Below are positions 8,202 to 16,796 of a stretch of DNA of 64,000 nucleotides, in pieces. This DNA comes from M3007 sp031373665 (lineage in GTDB: Bacteria; Bacteroidota; Bacteroidia; Chitinophagales; Saprospiraceae), in contig JANMMZ010000038.1 of NCBI GenBank assembly GCA_031373665.1, positions 9,367 to 73,366 of the forward strand, read 5' to 3'. A program made the translations under genes and the position numbers. The notes beneath the pieces were generated by a model. It ran no database searches. It was not told where the DNA came from and worked only from the letters and a program-made list of their open reading frames with translations. Every line of letters begins with the position of its first letter. Positions within the stretch are counted from its first letter, which is position 1.

Positions 8202-10184
8202 ATGATAATACTTCGGTTTAGGCGTATTTTTTTACCATATTGTTTCTTGTTTTGTTGTGCTGCTGTCGTGGCTCAACCAATAGAGTCATCTAAGTGGGGA
8301 AAAGTATCAGAAGAAGAAGTAAACATGACTCAGTATGCACCCTACCCCGCCGCTTCTGCTGTTGTGTTGCAAGATGTAGGGACTACTGTGCTCAAAGATT
8401 TGGGCGACAAATGGGGCGTTGAGTTTGATCGCCATCGCCGCATTAAAATATTTGATGCCACCGCCTTTGACCAAGGCAATCTGACGATCTACTACCGGAC
8501 TGACCCTGCCATCGAAAAAATATCAGATATGGAAGCCCAACTGATACTCCCCAATGGTGAGCGATTGAAAATAAAAGGCGATAACATTTTCACTGAAAAC
8601 GTCAATCCAGCCTGGTCAGTCAAAAAAATATTTATTCCCAACCTTCAGCCAGGAAGCATCCTCGAATACCGGTACCACATTCATTCCGAAAACATAGTAA
8701 CGCTTGCTGACTGGTATTTCCAATCAGAACTACCTACCAGATGGAGTGAATTTACTACAGTAGTGCCTATAATATTTGAATATGCAAACCTCATCAACCG
8801 TCCTAAGGATTTCGATTTATTAGAATCAGAGGAAACTACTTCTCTTGCCGCCAATGGCAGCCGTATCTCGGCTAAAATGGCCCACTATGGCCTCTCCAAC
8901 CTACCTCCTTTGAAAGTAGAGCCATTTATGACCACTATTGATGATTATAAGGCGCATATCGGATTTCAATTGAGTACCATTAACTATACAGACAGACCTA
9001 CCCAACGATTTATGTCCACTTGGGAAAATCTGGCGCGTAGTTTAGAAGGCCATGAAAAATTAGGTTATCAATACCTCAAATCGGCTCGTTTTGAAAAGGC
9101 TTGGCAAGCCTTTGTGGATTATGTAGGCCCTGTATCTGACAAATCAATCATACCAGCATCAGTTTTAAAATTTGTATGTAGTAATATCAAATGGAATGGG
9201 GAATACAGAATGTTCATGCCCGAGACTATAGATGCTGCTTTTGAAAGGCGCACAGGTAGTAGTGCCGATGTCAATCTTACGATGGTTGCACTGCTGCGAA
9301 AAGCAGGTATTGATGCGGTACCGGTACTCATCAGTACACGCTCACATGGCAGCATACATCCCCAGTATCCATTCTATGAGCAATTCAACTCGGTAGTGGC
9401 TTATATACGTCAGGGTTCAGATACAGGTATTTTATTGGATGCTACTGATCCATTCCAACCCGTCAACGAACTGCGCGATCAGCATTATAATGGTGGGGGT
9501 TGGCAGCTGGACTCAAAAAACCCACAATGGCTAGTGTTGCATCCACCCCTCATATCGGAGGTATGGTATGGCAACCTGCGCTTATTTGAAGATGGATCTA
9601 TGACTGGCAAGTTCACTATTGAAATTGAGGGGCCATTTGCTGCCGATTGGCGACATGAATTGGAGCATAAAACACCCAAGCAGGTTCTAAAAAAGCGATT
9701 TGCAGCAAGTTACCCCGATGTTATCTATGACTCCATAGTAGTAACCAACCAAACTGCTATTGTTGAGCCTATTCAGGTTGGTTTCAAATGTAGGATACCC
9801 AACACTGCCAACGCCCTTAATAATTTTCTATACTGCAAGCCAGTACTTGATTTTTTTATGCTTGAAAACCCTTTCAAGTCCCTTAAACGTATATTTCCTG
9901 TAAATTTTCCTTATTTTCATAGAGCCCACTATATCCTCAATCTCGAACTTCCATTAGGGTACACCTTGGTAGAAGTACCTCCTTCTGAAAAGATCGTACT
10001 GCCCCATGATGGTGGAAAACTAGCGTTTTCGATTACCCAAACTGGACAAAGGCAGGTACAACTTACTTTAAAAATGGAAATTTCTCAATTGGACTTCATG
10101 CCAGAAGACTACGATAAATTGAGACAATTCTTTGATTTGATGGTTGAAAAGACACAGTTACAGTTGGTTTTACAAAAATCTTAA
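8202..10184 (+). CDS. DUF3857 protein with degenerate transglutaminase fold
   Basis: A 660-residue exported protein. The signal peptide ends at about residue 24 (AAVVAQ). A DUF3857 beta-rich domain covers roughly residues 60-240 (FDRHRRIKIFDATAFDQGNL), followed by a transglutaminase-like core around residues 300-430. The position that normally carries the catalytic Cys reads TGSSADVNLTMVALLRKAG, with no Cys, and the His region reads FNSVVAYI, so it is probably not an active transglutaminase or protease. LLDATDPFQP preserves the third part of the fold. It is followed after 3 bp by a paralogue that keeps Cys and His. The pair probably acts in the periplasm; the function of this family is unknown. 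Confidence 0.85.
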   Translation: MIILRFRRIFLPYCFLFCCAAVVAQPIESSKWGKVSEEEVNMTQYAPYPAASAVVLQDVGTTVLKDLGDKWGVEFDRHRRIKIFDATAFDQGNLTIYYRTDPAIEKISDMEAQLILPNGERLKIKGDNIFTENVNPAWSVKKIFIPNLQPGSILEYRYHIHSENIVTLADWYFQSELPTRWSEFTTVVPIIFEYANLINRPKDFDLLESEETTSLAANGSRISAKMAHYGLSNLPPLKVEPFMTTIDDYKAHIGFQLSTINYTDRPTQRFMSTWENLARSLEGHEKLGYQYLKSARFEKAWQAFVDYVGPVSDKSIIPASVLKFVCSNIKWNGEYRMFMPETIDAAFERRTGSSADVNLTMVALLRKAGIDAVPVLISTRSHGSIHPQYPFYEQFNSVVAYIRQGSDTGILLDATDPFQPVNELRDQHYNGGGWQLDSKNPQWLVLHPPLISEVWYGNLRLFEDGSMTGKFTIEIEGPFAADWRHELEHKTPKQVLKKRFAASYPDVIYDSIVVTNQTAIVEPIQVGFKCRIPNTANALNNFLYCKPVLDFFMLENPFKSLKRIFPVNFPYFHRAHYILNLELPLGYTLVEVPPSEKIVLPHDGGKLAFSITQTGQRQVQLTLKMEISQLDFMPEDYDKLRQFFDLMVEKTQLQLVLQKS

Positions 10185-10187
10185 TCT

Positions 10188-12101
10188 ATGAGCCGACCTT
10201 TCCGTTGCCAGCCCATTGGGGGCTACCTATTCATGGCGTGCCTTTGGCTGTCCCTCCCAGTGGTGGCACAAGAGCCTAACTATGCATTCAATAGTATATC
10301 TCCAGATATGACTCAAAATGCACATTCCGTAGTGCGCATCTCCGAAACCGTTTACACCATTGAAAACGATCAGGAGGCTACCGAAGAACGCACTTATGTG
10401 GTGACTATACTTAGTCCAGAGGGCAAGTTTGAGCGACGCGCAGAGGAGTACGAAAATGAATTTCAGGAAGTAAAATACATGAGGGGTCGGCTGTTTGATG
10501 CTGGCGGAAACCTGATCAGAGAAAGCAATAAAAACGATGTCCGTGACTTTAGTGCTTCTGATCAACAGGGATTCAACGACCTCCGCGTCAAAGTATTGGA
10601 GATGGATTACAATGTATTTCCATTCACCATAGAATACAAAACAAAACTGGTTTTTCACAATTTTTTGCTAGCCCGAACATTCGATGTTCAAAAACTGGGA
10701 CAATCAGTAGAGTTTGCCTCTCTCTCCATAGTGACACCAAACGACCAGAATTTCAAATGGAAAGATCTTAACGTTAAAATACAGCCTCAACGCAAAACCG
10801 AAGGCACTCAAACCAGTACTTATTGGGCTATTCGGAATTTGCTAGCCAAACCATCTGAGCCGTTTGTACCTTTTTTCAGGGAAGAGCTCGCACAAATTAT
10901 TTTTGCCCCAGAGTTTATGCGCATGGGTGATTTTTCAGGTAGTAGCAGAACTTGGAACGAAGTAGGCCACTTTTTTTATAATCTCAATGTAGGTAGAGAC
11001 GTTTTATCGCCAACCATGGCCGCTATGGTTCAACAAATGACCCAGGGTATGAATACCCGCGAAAAAGTGGATGTGCTATACCGCTACTTGCAAGAAAACT
11101 ATCGCTATGTTAGCATACAAATAGGTATTGGCGGCTGGCAAACTTTCCCCGCCTCATTTGTGGAACAAAAACGATACGGTGACTGTAAAGCATTGACTAA
11201 TTTTATGGCCGCTATGCTCTCCGCTGCCGGTATTCCATCGTACCAAGCCTTGGTTTTTGCTGGCCGCATGGGTGCACCTATCCTGTATGAAGATATGCCC
11301 GCTGCACGGTTTAACCACGTGATCTTATATGTGCCATCCGAAAAAATATGGCTGGAATGCACCAGCAACAATGCTCCAACAGGTTATCTCGGCAATTTTA
11401 CTGCTGGTCGTAGAGTGCTACTGTTGACTCCCGATGGTGGAAATCTCTTAGAAATACCAGCCCTGACCGAAAAAGACAATACGCTCCTAACCCATGCCGA
11501 AGTAACACTTTCCGAAAGTGGCCATGCCACTTTGGAGACCAGCCAATGTGCCACTGGTGAACCCCACGACCGATTGAGGGAGTTGGTGACCAAGAAAAAA
11601 CAAGCAGATATCGAACGCGATTTCTTAGAAAATGCACCTTTTGGAGTTGGAAAACTGCATACCCTCAATGTAGCAGCTGTAGAAAAAAGGCCGGAAGTAA
11701 ATACCAATTATCAATTGGAAACCAACAACTACGCTGTTCGTACTGGCAAACGCCTCTTTGTTCCAGTGTTTAAAACCAATCCTTTTGACAGAGCCTTGCC
11801 TGCCACCGAACGCCGCAATTTAGACCTGCGCCTTAGGGAAACCTATACCTTAGTAGATACGATCCATTTTGTGTGCCCTACTGGGTTTGTCACCGAAAAT
11901 GCGCCTAATCCCATTAAATTGCAATCAGATTACGGGCTTTATGAACTGCAAGTGGATCAAAAGCCTGACCAAATATGGTTTTATCGCAGGATAGAAATCT
12001 ATCCACTTTCTACTCGGGCAGTCCACTATGAAGAAGTGCGAAAATTCTACCAAGCACTTGTCAAGGCCGACGGGGCGCAGATGGTGTTGGTTCAGGAATA
12101 G
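10188..12101 (+). CDS. DUF3857 protein with transglutaminase core retaining Cys and His
   Basis: A 637-residue exported protein with a signal peptide (FMACLWLSLPVVAQ). DUF3857 lies at residues ~40-210 and a transglutaminase-like domain at ~270-400, with RYGDCKALTNFMAAMLSAAG (Cys about residue 331) and FNHVILYV (His about residue 374). The third triad position reads WLECTS, where the family commonly has WLDxT, so the acid is Glu. It is probably translationally coupled to the preceding catalytic-Cys-less paralogue. The gene ends 5 bp from the convergent metallo-hydrolase gene. Likely a periplasmic cysteine-type hydrolase or acyl transferase; the substrate is unknown. Confidence 0.87.
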   Translation: MSRPFRCQPIGGYLFMACLWLSLPVVAQEPNYAFNSISPDMTQNAHSVVRISETVYTIENDQEATEERTYVVTILSPEGKFERRAEEYENEFQEVKYMRGRLFDAGGNLIRESNKNDVRDFSASDQQGFNDLRVKVLEMDYNVFPFTIEYKTKLVFHNFLLARTFDVQKLGQSVEFASLSIVTPNDQNFKWKDLNVKIQPQRKTEGTQTSTYWAIRNLLAKPSEPFVPFFREELAQIIFAPEFMRMGDFSGSSRTWNEVGHFFYNLNVGRDVLSPTMAAMVQQMTQGMNTREKVDVLYRYLQENYRYVSIQIGIGGWQTFPASFVEQKRYGDCKALTNFMAAMLSAAGIPSYQALVFAGRMGAPILYEDMPAARFNHVILYVPSEKIWLECTSNNAPTGYLGNFTAGRRVLLLTPDGGNLLEIPALTEKDNTLLTHAEVTLSESGHATLETSQCATGEPHDRLRELVTKKKQADIERDFLENAPFGVGKLHTLNVAAVEKRPEVNTNYQLETNNYAVRTGKRLFVPVFKTNPFDRALPATERRNLDLRLRETYTLVDTIHFVCPTGFVTENAPNPIKLQSDYGLYELQVDQKPDQIWFYRRIEIYPLSTRAVHYEEVRKFYQALVKADGAQMVLVQE

Positions 12102-12106
12102 GTTAC

Positions 12107-13681
12107 TTAGATCGTCTTTACATCGGGTGCAAAAGTGACGCTACGAACGCCATTAACCATTTTAACATCAAAGCGATAACTCTCATTGACGAAGTCTTTG
12201 CCACTATGCGTGAACACCAATACGCGCTCGCCATCAGTACGGATGTGGATGATGCCAAAATTGGTGCGTTCAAATCCAAAAAATGTAGTTGGCCCTTCGT
12301 TAGATGGGTCTTTCTTGAAAAGTTTTTGTAAATCTTGACCCGTAAAATTCTTGTTTTTATTTTCGTCGTTGCCAAAGAATGAAGCCAAATCTTGGCGACT
12401 GTGCGAATAATCTTGCACTTTGAAGAAGGCAGCCAGTTCTGTACAGAATAAAATGCCGTTTCGTTCACGCATGGATTTTCCTAGAGCAGCCATCATAGAC
12501 GCTCTCGGATGGATGTACTCTTTTACTTCACTCTCATCGCCCGATGATACCATCGCCACAAGCGGCTTCATGGCCATCAAGGTGTCCAAATCAAAATCAT
12601 GTGATCCGTGATGCGGTGCTTTTACAATCTCGGCTTCCAACTCCGCTAACGGGATATTGGCTCGCAATTGCGCCATACTTTCTTTATTTAGATCGCCCGT
12701 TAGGTTGATCCTAATATTCTTGTAGGTCAAACGCAAGGCAATGGAATGCCCATTGATGGTATGCGAGGCAGAGGGGCTGCCGCCCTTAGAAAGGTCTTGT
12801 TCGTTTTGGTTGATTGATGAAGGCGGTGGAGTTCCAAAAAATGGCAGTGCTGGCACCTTTATTCCAGTATCAGGATCCGTAACCAATTGCTGAAAGGGAC
12901 CTTGTATTTCTACTCTGATACCTTCTGCTTTTAAAAAGTCGAATAAGAGATCAGGATCTTGGCCATGAAATACTCTTTTAACGGCAATAGGGCCACGGGT
13001 TTCCCATTGATTCAGTGATTTTACCCAATCTTTAAAGGGTTGGTTTTGATCTGCTGGTGCGGCATTTCTGGGATCTTCATGCAGGCCAGTAATCCACCAT
13101 CTATCATCTATTTCAATAGATTTTCCGAGTTGATCCGTTTCTTTAGATACACTGGAAGGGCGTTTCACAATCCCATTATGAAACACCCGTTTAGGGTGAA
13201 TAAAAACCCTTTTGCTTGCTTTGTTGGCAGGGTAATCTTCTGAACGCCTAATTTCATTGAGGCCATCGAAATGGTCGGCATCACCGTGGGTAACTATAAT
13301 AGCGTCTATTTCTAAAGGGGTGGCAGCAGTATTGGCAGGATGCTTATACCTAGCGGCTACGTGCCTTGCGAATAGTTTATTGTCGCCTCCGTCAATGAAT
13401 ATGATTTTCCCCTCCGGTGTTTCCAGTATCATACCATCTCCTTGTTGTACATCCACCATGGTTACTTTCATGATTGGGGTGTTGCGGAGAGGTAAAGTGC
13501 CTTTTACAAAACCCTCTTTTATACCAAAATAGGTAGAATTGATGCGTACTTTTTTCCATGACAATGGGAGGGTTTCGATCAGTTCTAATTCGTCGCCATA
13601 TACGATGGTGAGGAGTTTTTTAGAACTCTTGGTGGCTTCGGCATAAAGAATAGCGAAATCGAGGTCAAGGTATTTGGGCAT
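12107..13681 (-). CDS. Metallo-beta-lactamase-fold protein of the ComEC-C-terminal type
   Basis: 524 residues from the ATG at 13681; a longer reading would need a TTG at 13714. Residues ~20-75 look like a small SH3-like barrel (LTIVYGDELELIETLPLSWK). The hydrolase domain begins at VTMVDVQQGDGMILETPEG and has FIDGGDN, VTHGDADHFDG (metal ligands, around residue 130) and APHHGSHDFDLDTLMAMKP, the pattern of the ComEC/Rec2 hydrolase-like branch. There are no membrane segments and no signal peptide, so this is a stand-alone soluble version, not a DNA channel. Its C-terminal ~150 residues are unassigned. Such proteins occur in many genomes with unknown substrates; nuclease or phosphodiesterase activity is an inference. 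Confidence 0.8.
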   Translation of the reverse strand: MPKYLDLDFAILYAEATKSSKKLLTIVYGDELELIETLPLSWKKVRINSTYFGIKEGFVKGTLPLRNTPIMKVTMVDVQQGDGMILETPEGKIIFIDGGDNKLFARHVAARYKHPANTAATPLEIDAIIVTHGDADHFDGLNEIRRSEDYPANKASKRVFIHPKRVFHNGIVKRPSSVSKETDQLGKSIEIDDRWWITGLHEDPRNAAPADQNQPFKDWVKSLNQWETRGPIAVKRVFHGQDPDLLFDFLKAEGIRVEIQGPFQQLVTDPDTGIKVPALPFFGTPPPSSINQNEQDLSKGGSPSASHTINGHSIALRLTYKNIRINLTGDLNKESMAQLRANIPLAELEAEIVKAPHHGSHDFDLDTLMAMKPLVAMVSSGDESEVKEYIHPRASMMAALGKSMRERNGILFCTELAAFFKVQDYSHSRQDLASFFGNDENKNKNFTGQDLQKLFKKDPSNEGPTTFFGFERTNFGIIHIRTDGERVLVFTHSGKDFVNESYRFDVKMVNGVRSVTFAPDVKTI

Positions 13682-13901
13682 AACATTTGGATTTTGTTGA
13701 ATACTTAGCAACAACCAATACTTTGCTGCTTATTCAGTAATTAATGAAATTTTATAATTAACTTAACTTTAAAGTAATAAAAAAATTGCTCGTAAATTGG
13801 TTTTTTTGAAATTAACGCTAGAATCTGAAGAAATGGATAAAACAGATTTCTCAGAAGTTGGCTTTTTTTACGATCTTTGCGATTGCTAAATAAAGCATAC
13901 A

Positions 13902-14249
13902 ATGGCTAAATCAAAAACATTCAACTCTTTGGGAGGTCTGGTTTTTTCAACTGATCCTAATTTTAAATTTCAAAAGGAGGAAGAACCAGCGGAATCCATA
14001 GCTCCTGAAAAGCAAAACCTACGCATCTGGTTGGAGCGTATGAAAGGTGGAAAAGAAGCAACCGTTATCAAGGGCTACATTGGCTCTGATGATGAGTTGT
14101 CTGATTTGGCCAAGGTACTTAAAAGCAAATGCGCCTCTGGTGGTAGTGCCAAAGATGGAATCATCATTGTGCAAGGTGACCACCGCGAAAAAGTACTAAA
14201 AATGCTTTTGGATAGCGGCTACAAAAACACTAAAAAAGCAGGGGGCTAG
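13902..14249 (+). CDS. SUI1/eIF1-like translation factor (YciH family)
   Basis: A 115-residue protein whose C-terminal ~80 residues form an SUI1 domain: LRIWLERMKGGKEATVIKGY, then KVLKSKCASGGSAKDGIIIV and QGDHREKVLKMLLDSGY. The GG-[ST]-x-K-x-G core is conserved. Bacterial YciH-type proteins bind the small ribosomal subunit and are thought to influence initiation fidelity under stress. The ~40-residue N-terminal extension is acidic and variable. A lipoprotein gene follows after 33 bp on the same strand and probably shares the transcript. Confidence 0.93.
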   Translation: MAKSKTFNSLGGLVFSTDPNFKFQKEEEPAESIAPEKQNLRIWLERMKGGKEATVIKGYIGSDDELSDLAKVLKSKCASGGSAKDGIIIVQGDHREKVLKMLLDSGYKNTKKAGG

Positions 14250-14282
14250 GAGTTATTTCATCGCTCCTTAAACACAATTTCT

Positions 14283-15641
14283 ATGAGACAAAGTGTATTA
14301 TTGTTTTCAAAATATTTTATTGGTGCTGTATTAGCACTATACATTATTGCTTGCAACCCAGCGCGAAGACCCCAAGCCCCCGTCAGACCGGGCGTACCGA
14401 CAAAGCCAAAACAAGACAAGCCTACAAAACCTGTACCAGTAGATACGATCAGGTGGACTCCCAACAATGACAAACCGCCCATTGTAAATGAGCCGGGTAA
14501 GCCACCCACGCCCAATACTGGAAAGCCTAATAAGCCGGCTGGAAACGGGGCTACTTATCAAGTGGCATACCTGTTACCATTTTTAGTGAATCAAGTAGAG
14601 GGCAACAGTGTGCCCGAAAAAAGCCGGTTGGCAGTACAGTTTTATGCTGGCGCAAAAATCGCTTTAGAGGAAATATCTAAAGAATTTAACATCAATTTGG
14701 TCGTAGATGTCTATGATACTCAAGTCAATGATGCTGATTTTCAGAAACTATTACTGGATCGAAAACTAGAAAAGGCTCAAGTTTTTATAGGCCCTATCCG
14801 TTCAAGCCATGTCAGCACCTTTGCTGAATGGGGAAAGATTAGGCGTAAAATAATGATTTCACCTGAAACACCCAATAGTGAGTTGACGGCAAGCAATCCC
14901 GGATTCATCCAGACCAATCCCTCCCTACGGGCTCATTGCGAGGCCATCACTCGCCACGTAAAGAAAACGAGCCAACCAGACGCGGTCACCATTGTTTGCA
15001 AGGAAAAAGAAGTGGATCGGATCCGATATTTTCAGGATGCAAATACCGTGATGGGCAATGGCAAATTCAATGAATTGCGGATCTCGGATGCGAATAATAC
15101 TTTCAGTGGTATAGATCTAAAAAAATTCATCAAGGCTGGCCGTACTTCTGTTTTTATTTTACCGCACTGGGCTAATCAAGACTTTGTGAATTCATTTCTA
15201 CGCACCCTGAAATCGGCGAAAGGAAACAACCGGGTAGAGGTGTATGGTATGCCTCAGTGGAAGGGTTTTGAAAGCATTGAAACAGAGTTTTTAACGGCTT
15301 TAAATGTAAAAATCGCTGCTGCTACCTATATTGATTACAATGACCCAAAGGTTAAGGCTTTCCAACAAAAATTTTATGATGCCACTGGTACGATACCCGA
15401 TGAAGATGGGATCAATGGCTATGATGTGACACTGTTTATGGGTCGTATGTTGGCCTATCACAGCCTATCATTTCCAGAACTGTTGGGCACTAACGCTTTC
15501 AATAGCCTCCACGGGCGTTTTGATTTCACCCGTTGGTATGTTACAGGTGGTATTGATTCGAAATCAAACCTCTATGATTATTTAGAAAATACGCATATCC
15601 ATATTCTGAAATTTGGAAAAGATGGGTATAAGCCAGAGTAA
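14283..15641 (+). CDS. Periplasmic-binding-protein-like lipoprotein
   Basis: 452 residues. The N-terminus ends in a lipobox-like LALYIIAC (Cys about residue 24), so it should be a lipoprotein. A Pro/Lys-rich low-complexity linker (residues ~28-95, RPQAPVRPGVPTKPKQDKP) tethers a globular domain from ~95 onward that looks like a type 1 periplasmic binding protein of the branched-chain amino-acid/receptor-ligand class: YQVAYLLPFLVNQ, FYAGAKIALEEIS, QVFIGPIRSSHVSTFAEWG, EDGINGYDVTLFMGRML. Bacteroidota carry relatives of this fold on outer-membrane or cell-wall lipoproteins without ABC transporter partners, and none is nearby here. The ligand is unknown. Confidence 0.75.
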   Translation: MRQSVLLFSKYFIGAVLALYIIACNPARRPQAPVRPGVPTKPKQDKPTKPVPVDTIRWTPNNDKPPIVNEPGKPPTPNTGKPNKPAGNGATYQVAYLLPFLVNQVEGNSVPEKSRLAVQFYAGAKIALEEISKEFNINLVVDVYDTQVNDADFQKLLLDRKLEKAQVFIGPIRSSHVSTFAEWGKIRRKIMISPETPNSELTASNPGFIQTNPSLRAHCEAITRHVKKTSQPDAVTIVCKEKEVDRIRYFQDANTVMGNGKFNELRISDANNTFSGIDLKKFIKAGRTSVFILPHWANQDFVNSFLRTLKSAKGNNRVEVYGMPQWKGFESIETEFLTALNVKIAAATYIDYNDPKVKAFQQKFYDATGTIPDEDGINGYDVTLFMGRMLAYHSLSFPELLGTNAFNSLHGRFDFTRWYVTGGIDSKSNLYDYLENTHIHILKFGKDGYKPE

Positions 15642-15650
15642 GGAACAATA

Positions 15651-16796
15651 CTAGATCAGGTGACGCGGAAAGTCCGCTACCTGTTCGCAGCAAATCTGCT
15701 CCATCACTTGTTTGAGTTGGGTTTTGAGGAGCGATGCCATGTGTTGTCCACCCTCGTCGCCTAGTGCAGCCACACTATACATAAACGAACGACCCAAGAA
15801 GGTGAAATCTGCGCCACTGGCCAGAGATCTGGCTATGTCTGGCCCTGAACGGATCCCGCTATCCATCATCACCTTAATCTGGCTGCCATATTTAGGCGCA
15901 ATGTCAGCCAATGCCTTGATTGACGATTGGGCAGCATCCAATTGTCTGCCGCCATGATTGGATACGACAATCCCATCCAGCCCCAATTGGATGGCCATTT
16001 CTGCATCGGCCTCACTGGCTACTCCTTTTAAGATAATTTTACCTTTCCATCGGTCACGGATGGAACCAATTTTTTCAGCATTGAGCCTTCCCGCAAAAGT
16101 CTGATTCATAAACTGACCTAGTTTGGCCATATTCATTTTTTTGGGCATGTATTTTTGCAGGATGGCAAAATTAGGCTGCCCATGTTGGAGGGTATTCCAA
16201 GCCCAATTAGGCTTGCCCATAATTTGGATTATATTTTTCAGGGTCATTCGAGGCGGCATAGCTAGTCCATTGCGAATATCACGTGGGCGAAATCCAAAAC
16301 TTGGTACATCACAGAGCAATACCAGTACTTCACAACCTGATTGTTCTGCGCGATCAAGGATATCGTCTCGTAGAACATTGTCGGCAGGATGGTATAATTG
16401 AAACCAAAAACGGCCTTCTGTTACGGTACTAATCTGCTCGATACTCGCTGTACTGACGGTACTCAGCACAAATGGGATATTATGGGCAAAAGCGGCTTTT
16501 GCCAAAATCTCTGGAGCATTGGGCCAGATTAAACCCTGCAACCCGATGGGGGCTATTCCAAATGGAGCATCATAAACATGACCAAATAATTCCGTTTTCA
16601 AATCTGAATGACGGTATTGACTCAGGTAGTAGGGCTTTAACTCCACCCCTCTAAGTTCAGTGGTGTTTTTGAGGAGATTTACGTCTTCATTGCAGCCTCC
16701 ATCCAAATATTCAAAGGCAAAGCGTGGTATCCGTAGTTGCGCCCGCTCGCGGAGGTCGCTGATGGCTGGATAATCAGTGCGGAAAGATAAGGTCAT
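15651..16796 (-). CDS. lldD: FMN-dependent L-lactate dehydrogenase / alpha-hydroxy-acid oxidase
   Basis: A 381-residue TIM-barrel flavoenzyme. FMN-binding and catalytic blocks are present: FAFEYLDGGCNED near residue 30, APFGIAPIGLQGLIWPN near residue 80, FWFQLYHPADN near residue 130, and the signature VVSNHGGRQLDAAQSSI with catalytic His near residue 280, then MDSGIRSGPDIARSLASGAD. It oxidises L-lactate, or a close 2-hydroxy acid, to pyruvate with electrons to the quinone pool or oxygen. Its start overlaps the stop of the sugar kinase by 4 bp (ATGA), so the two are translationally coupled. That suggests lactate arises from deoxysugar catabolism, where lactaldehyde is oxidised to lactate. The 3' end faces the lipoprotein gene with only 9 bp between. 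Confidence 0.9.
   Translation of the reverse strand: MTLSFRTDYPAISDLRERAQLRIPRFAFEYLDGGCNEDVNLLKNTTELRGVELKPYYLSQYRHSDLKTELFGHVYDAPFGIAPIGLQGLIWPNAPEILAKAAFAHNIPFVLSTVSTASIEQISTVTEGRFWFQLYHPADNVLRDDILDRAEQSGCEVLVLLCDVPSFGFRPRDIRNGLAMPPRMTLKNIIQIMGKPNWAWNTLQHGQPNFAILQKYMPKKMNMAKLGQFMNQTFAGRLNAEKIGSIRDRWKGKIILKGVASEADAEMAIQLGLDGIVVSNHGGRQLDAAQSSIKALADIAPKYGSQIKVMMDSGIRSGPDIARSLASGADFTFLGRSFMYSVAALGDEGGQHMASLLKTQLKQVMEQICCEQVADFPRHLI

Noticed and set aside
10227..10658. 143-codon minus-strand frame in the second DUF3857 gene
   Set aside because: Antisense shadow; the sense strand has signal peptide and domain motifs.
13682..13714. Longer start for the metallo-beta-lactamase protein
   Set aside because: Requires a TTG; the ATG at 13681 opens directly into the conserved region.
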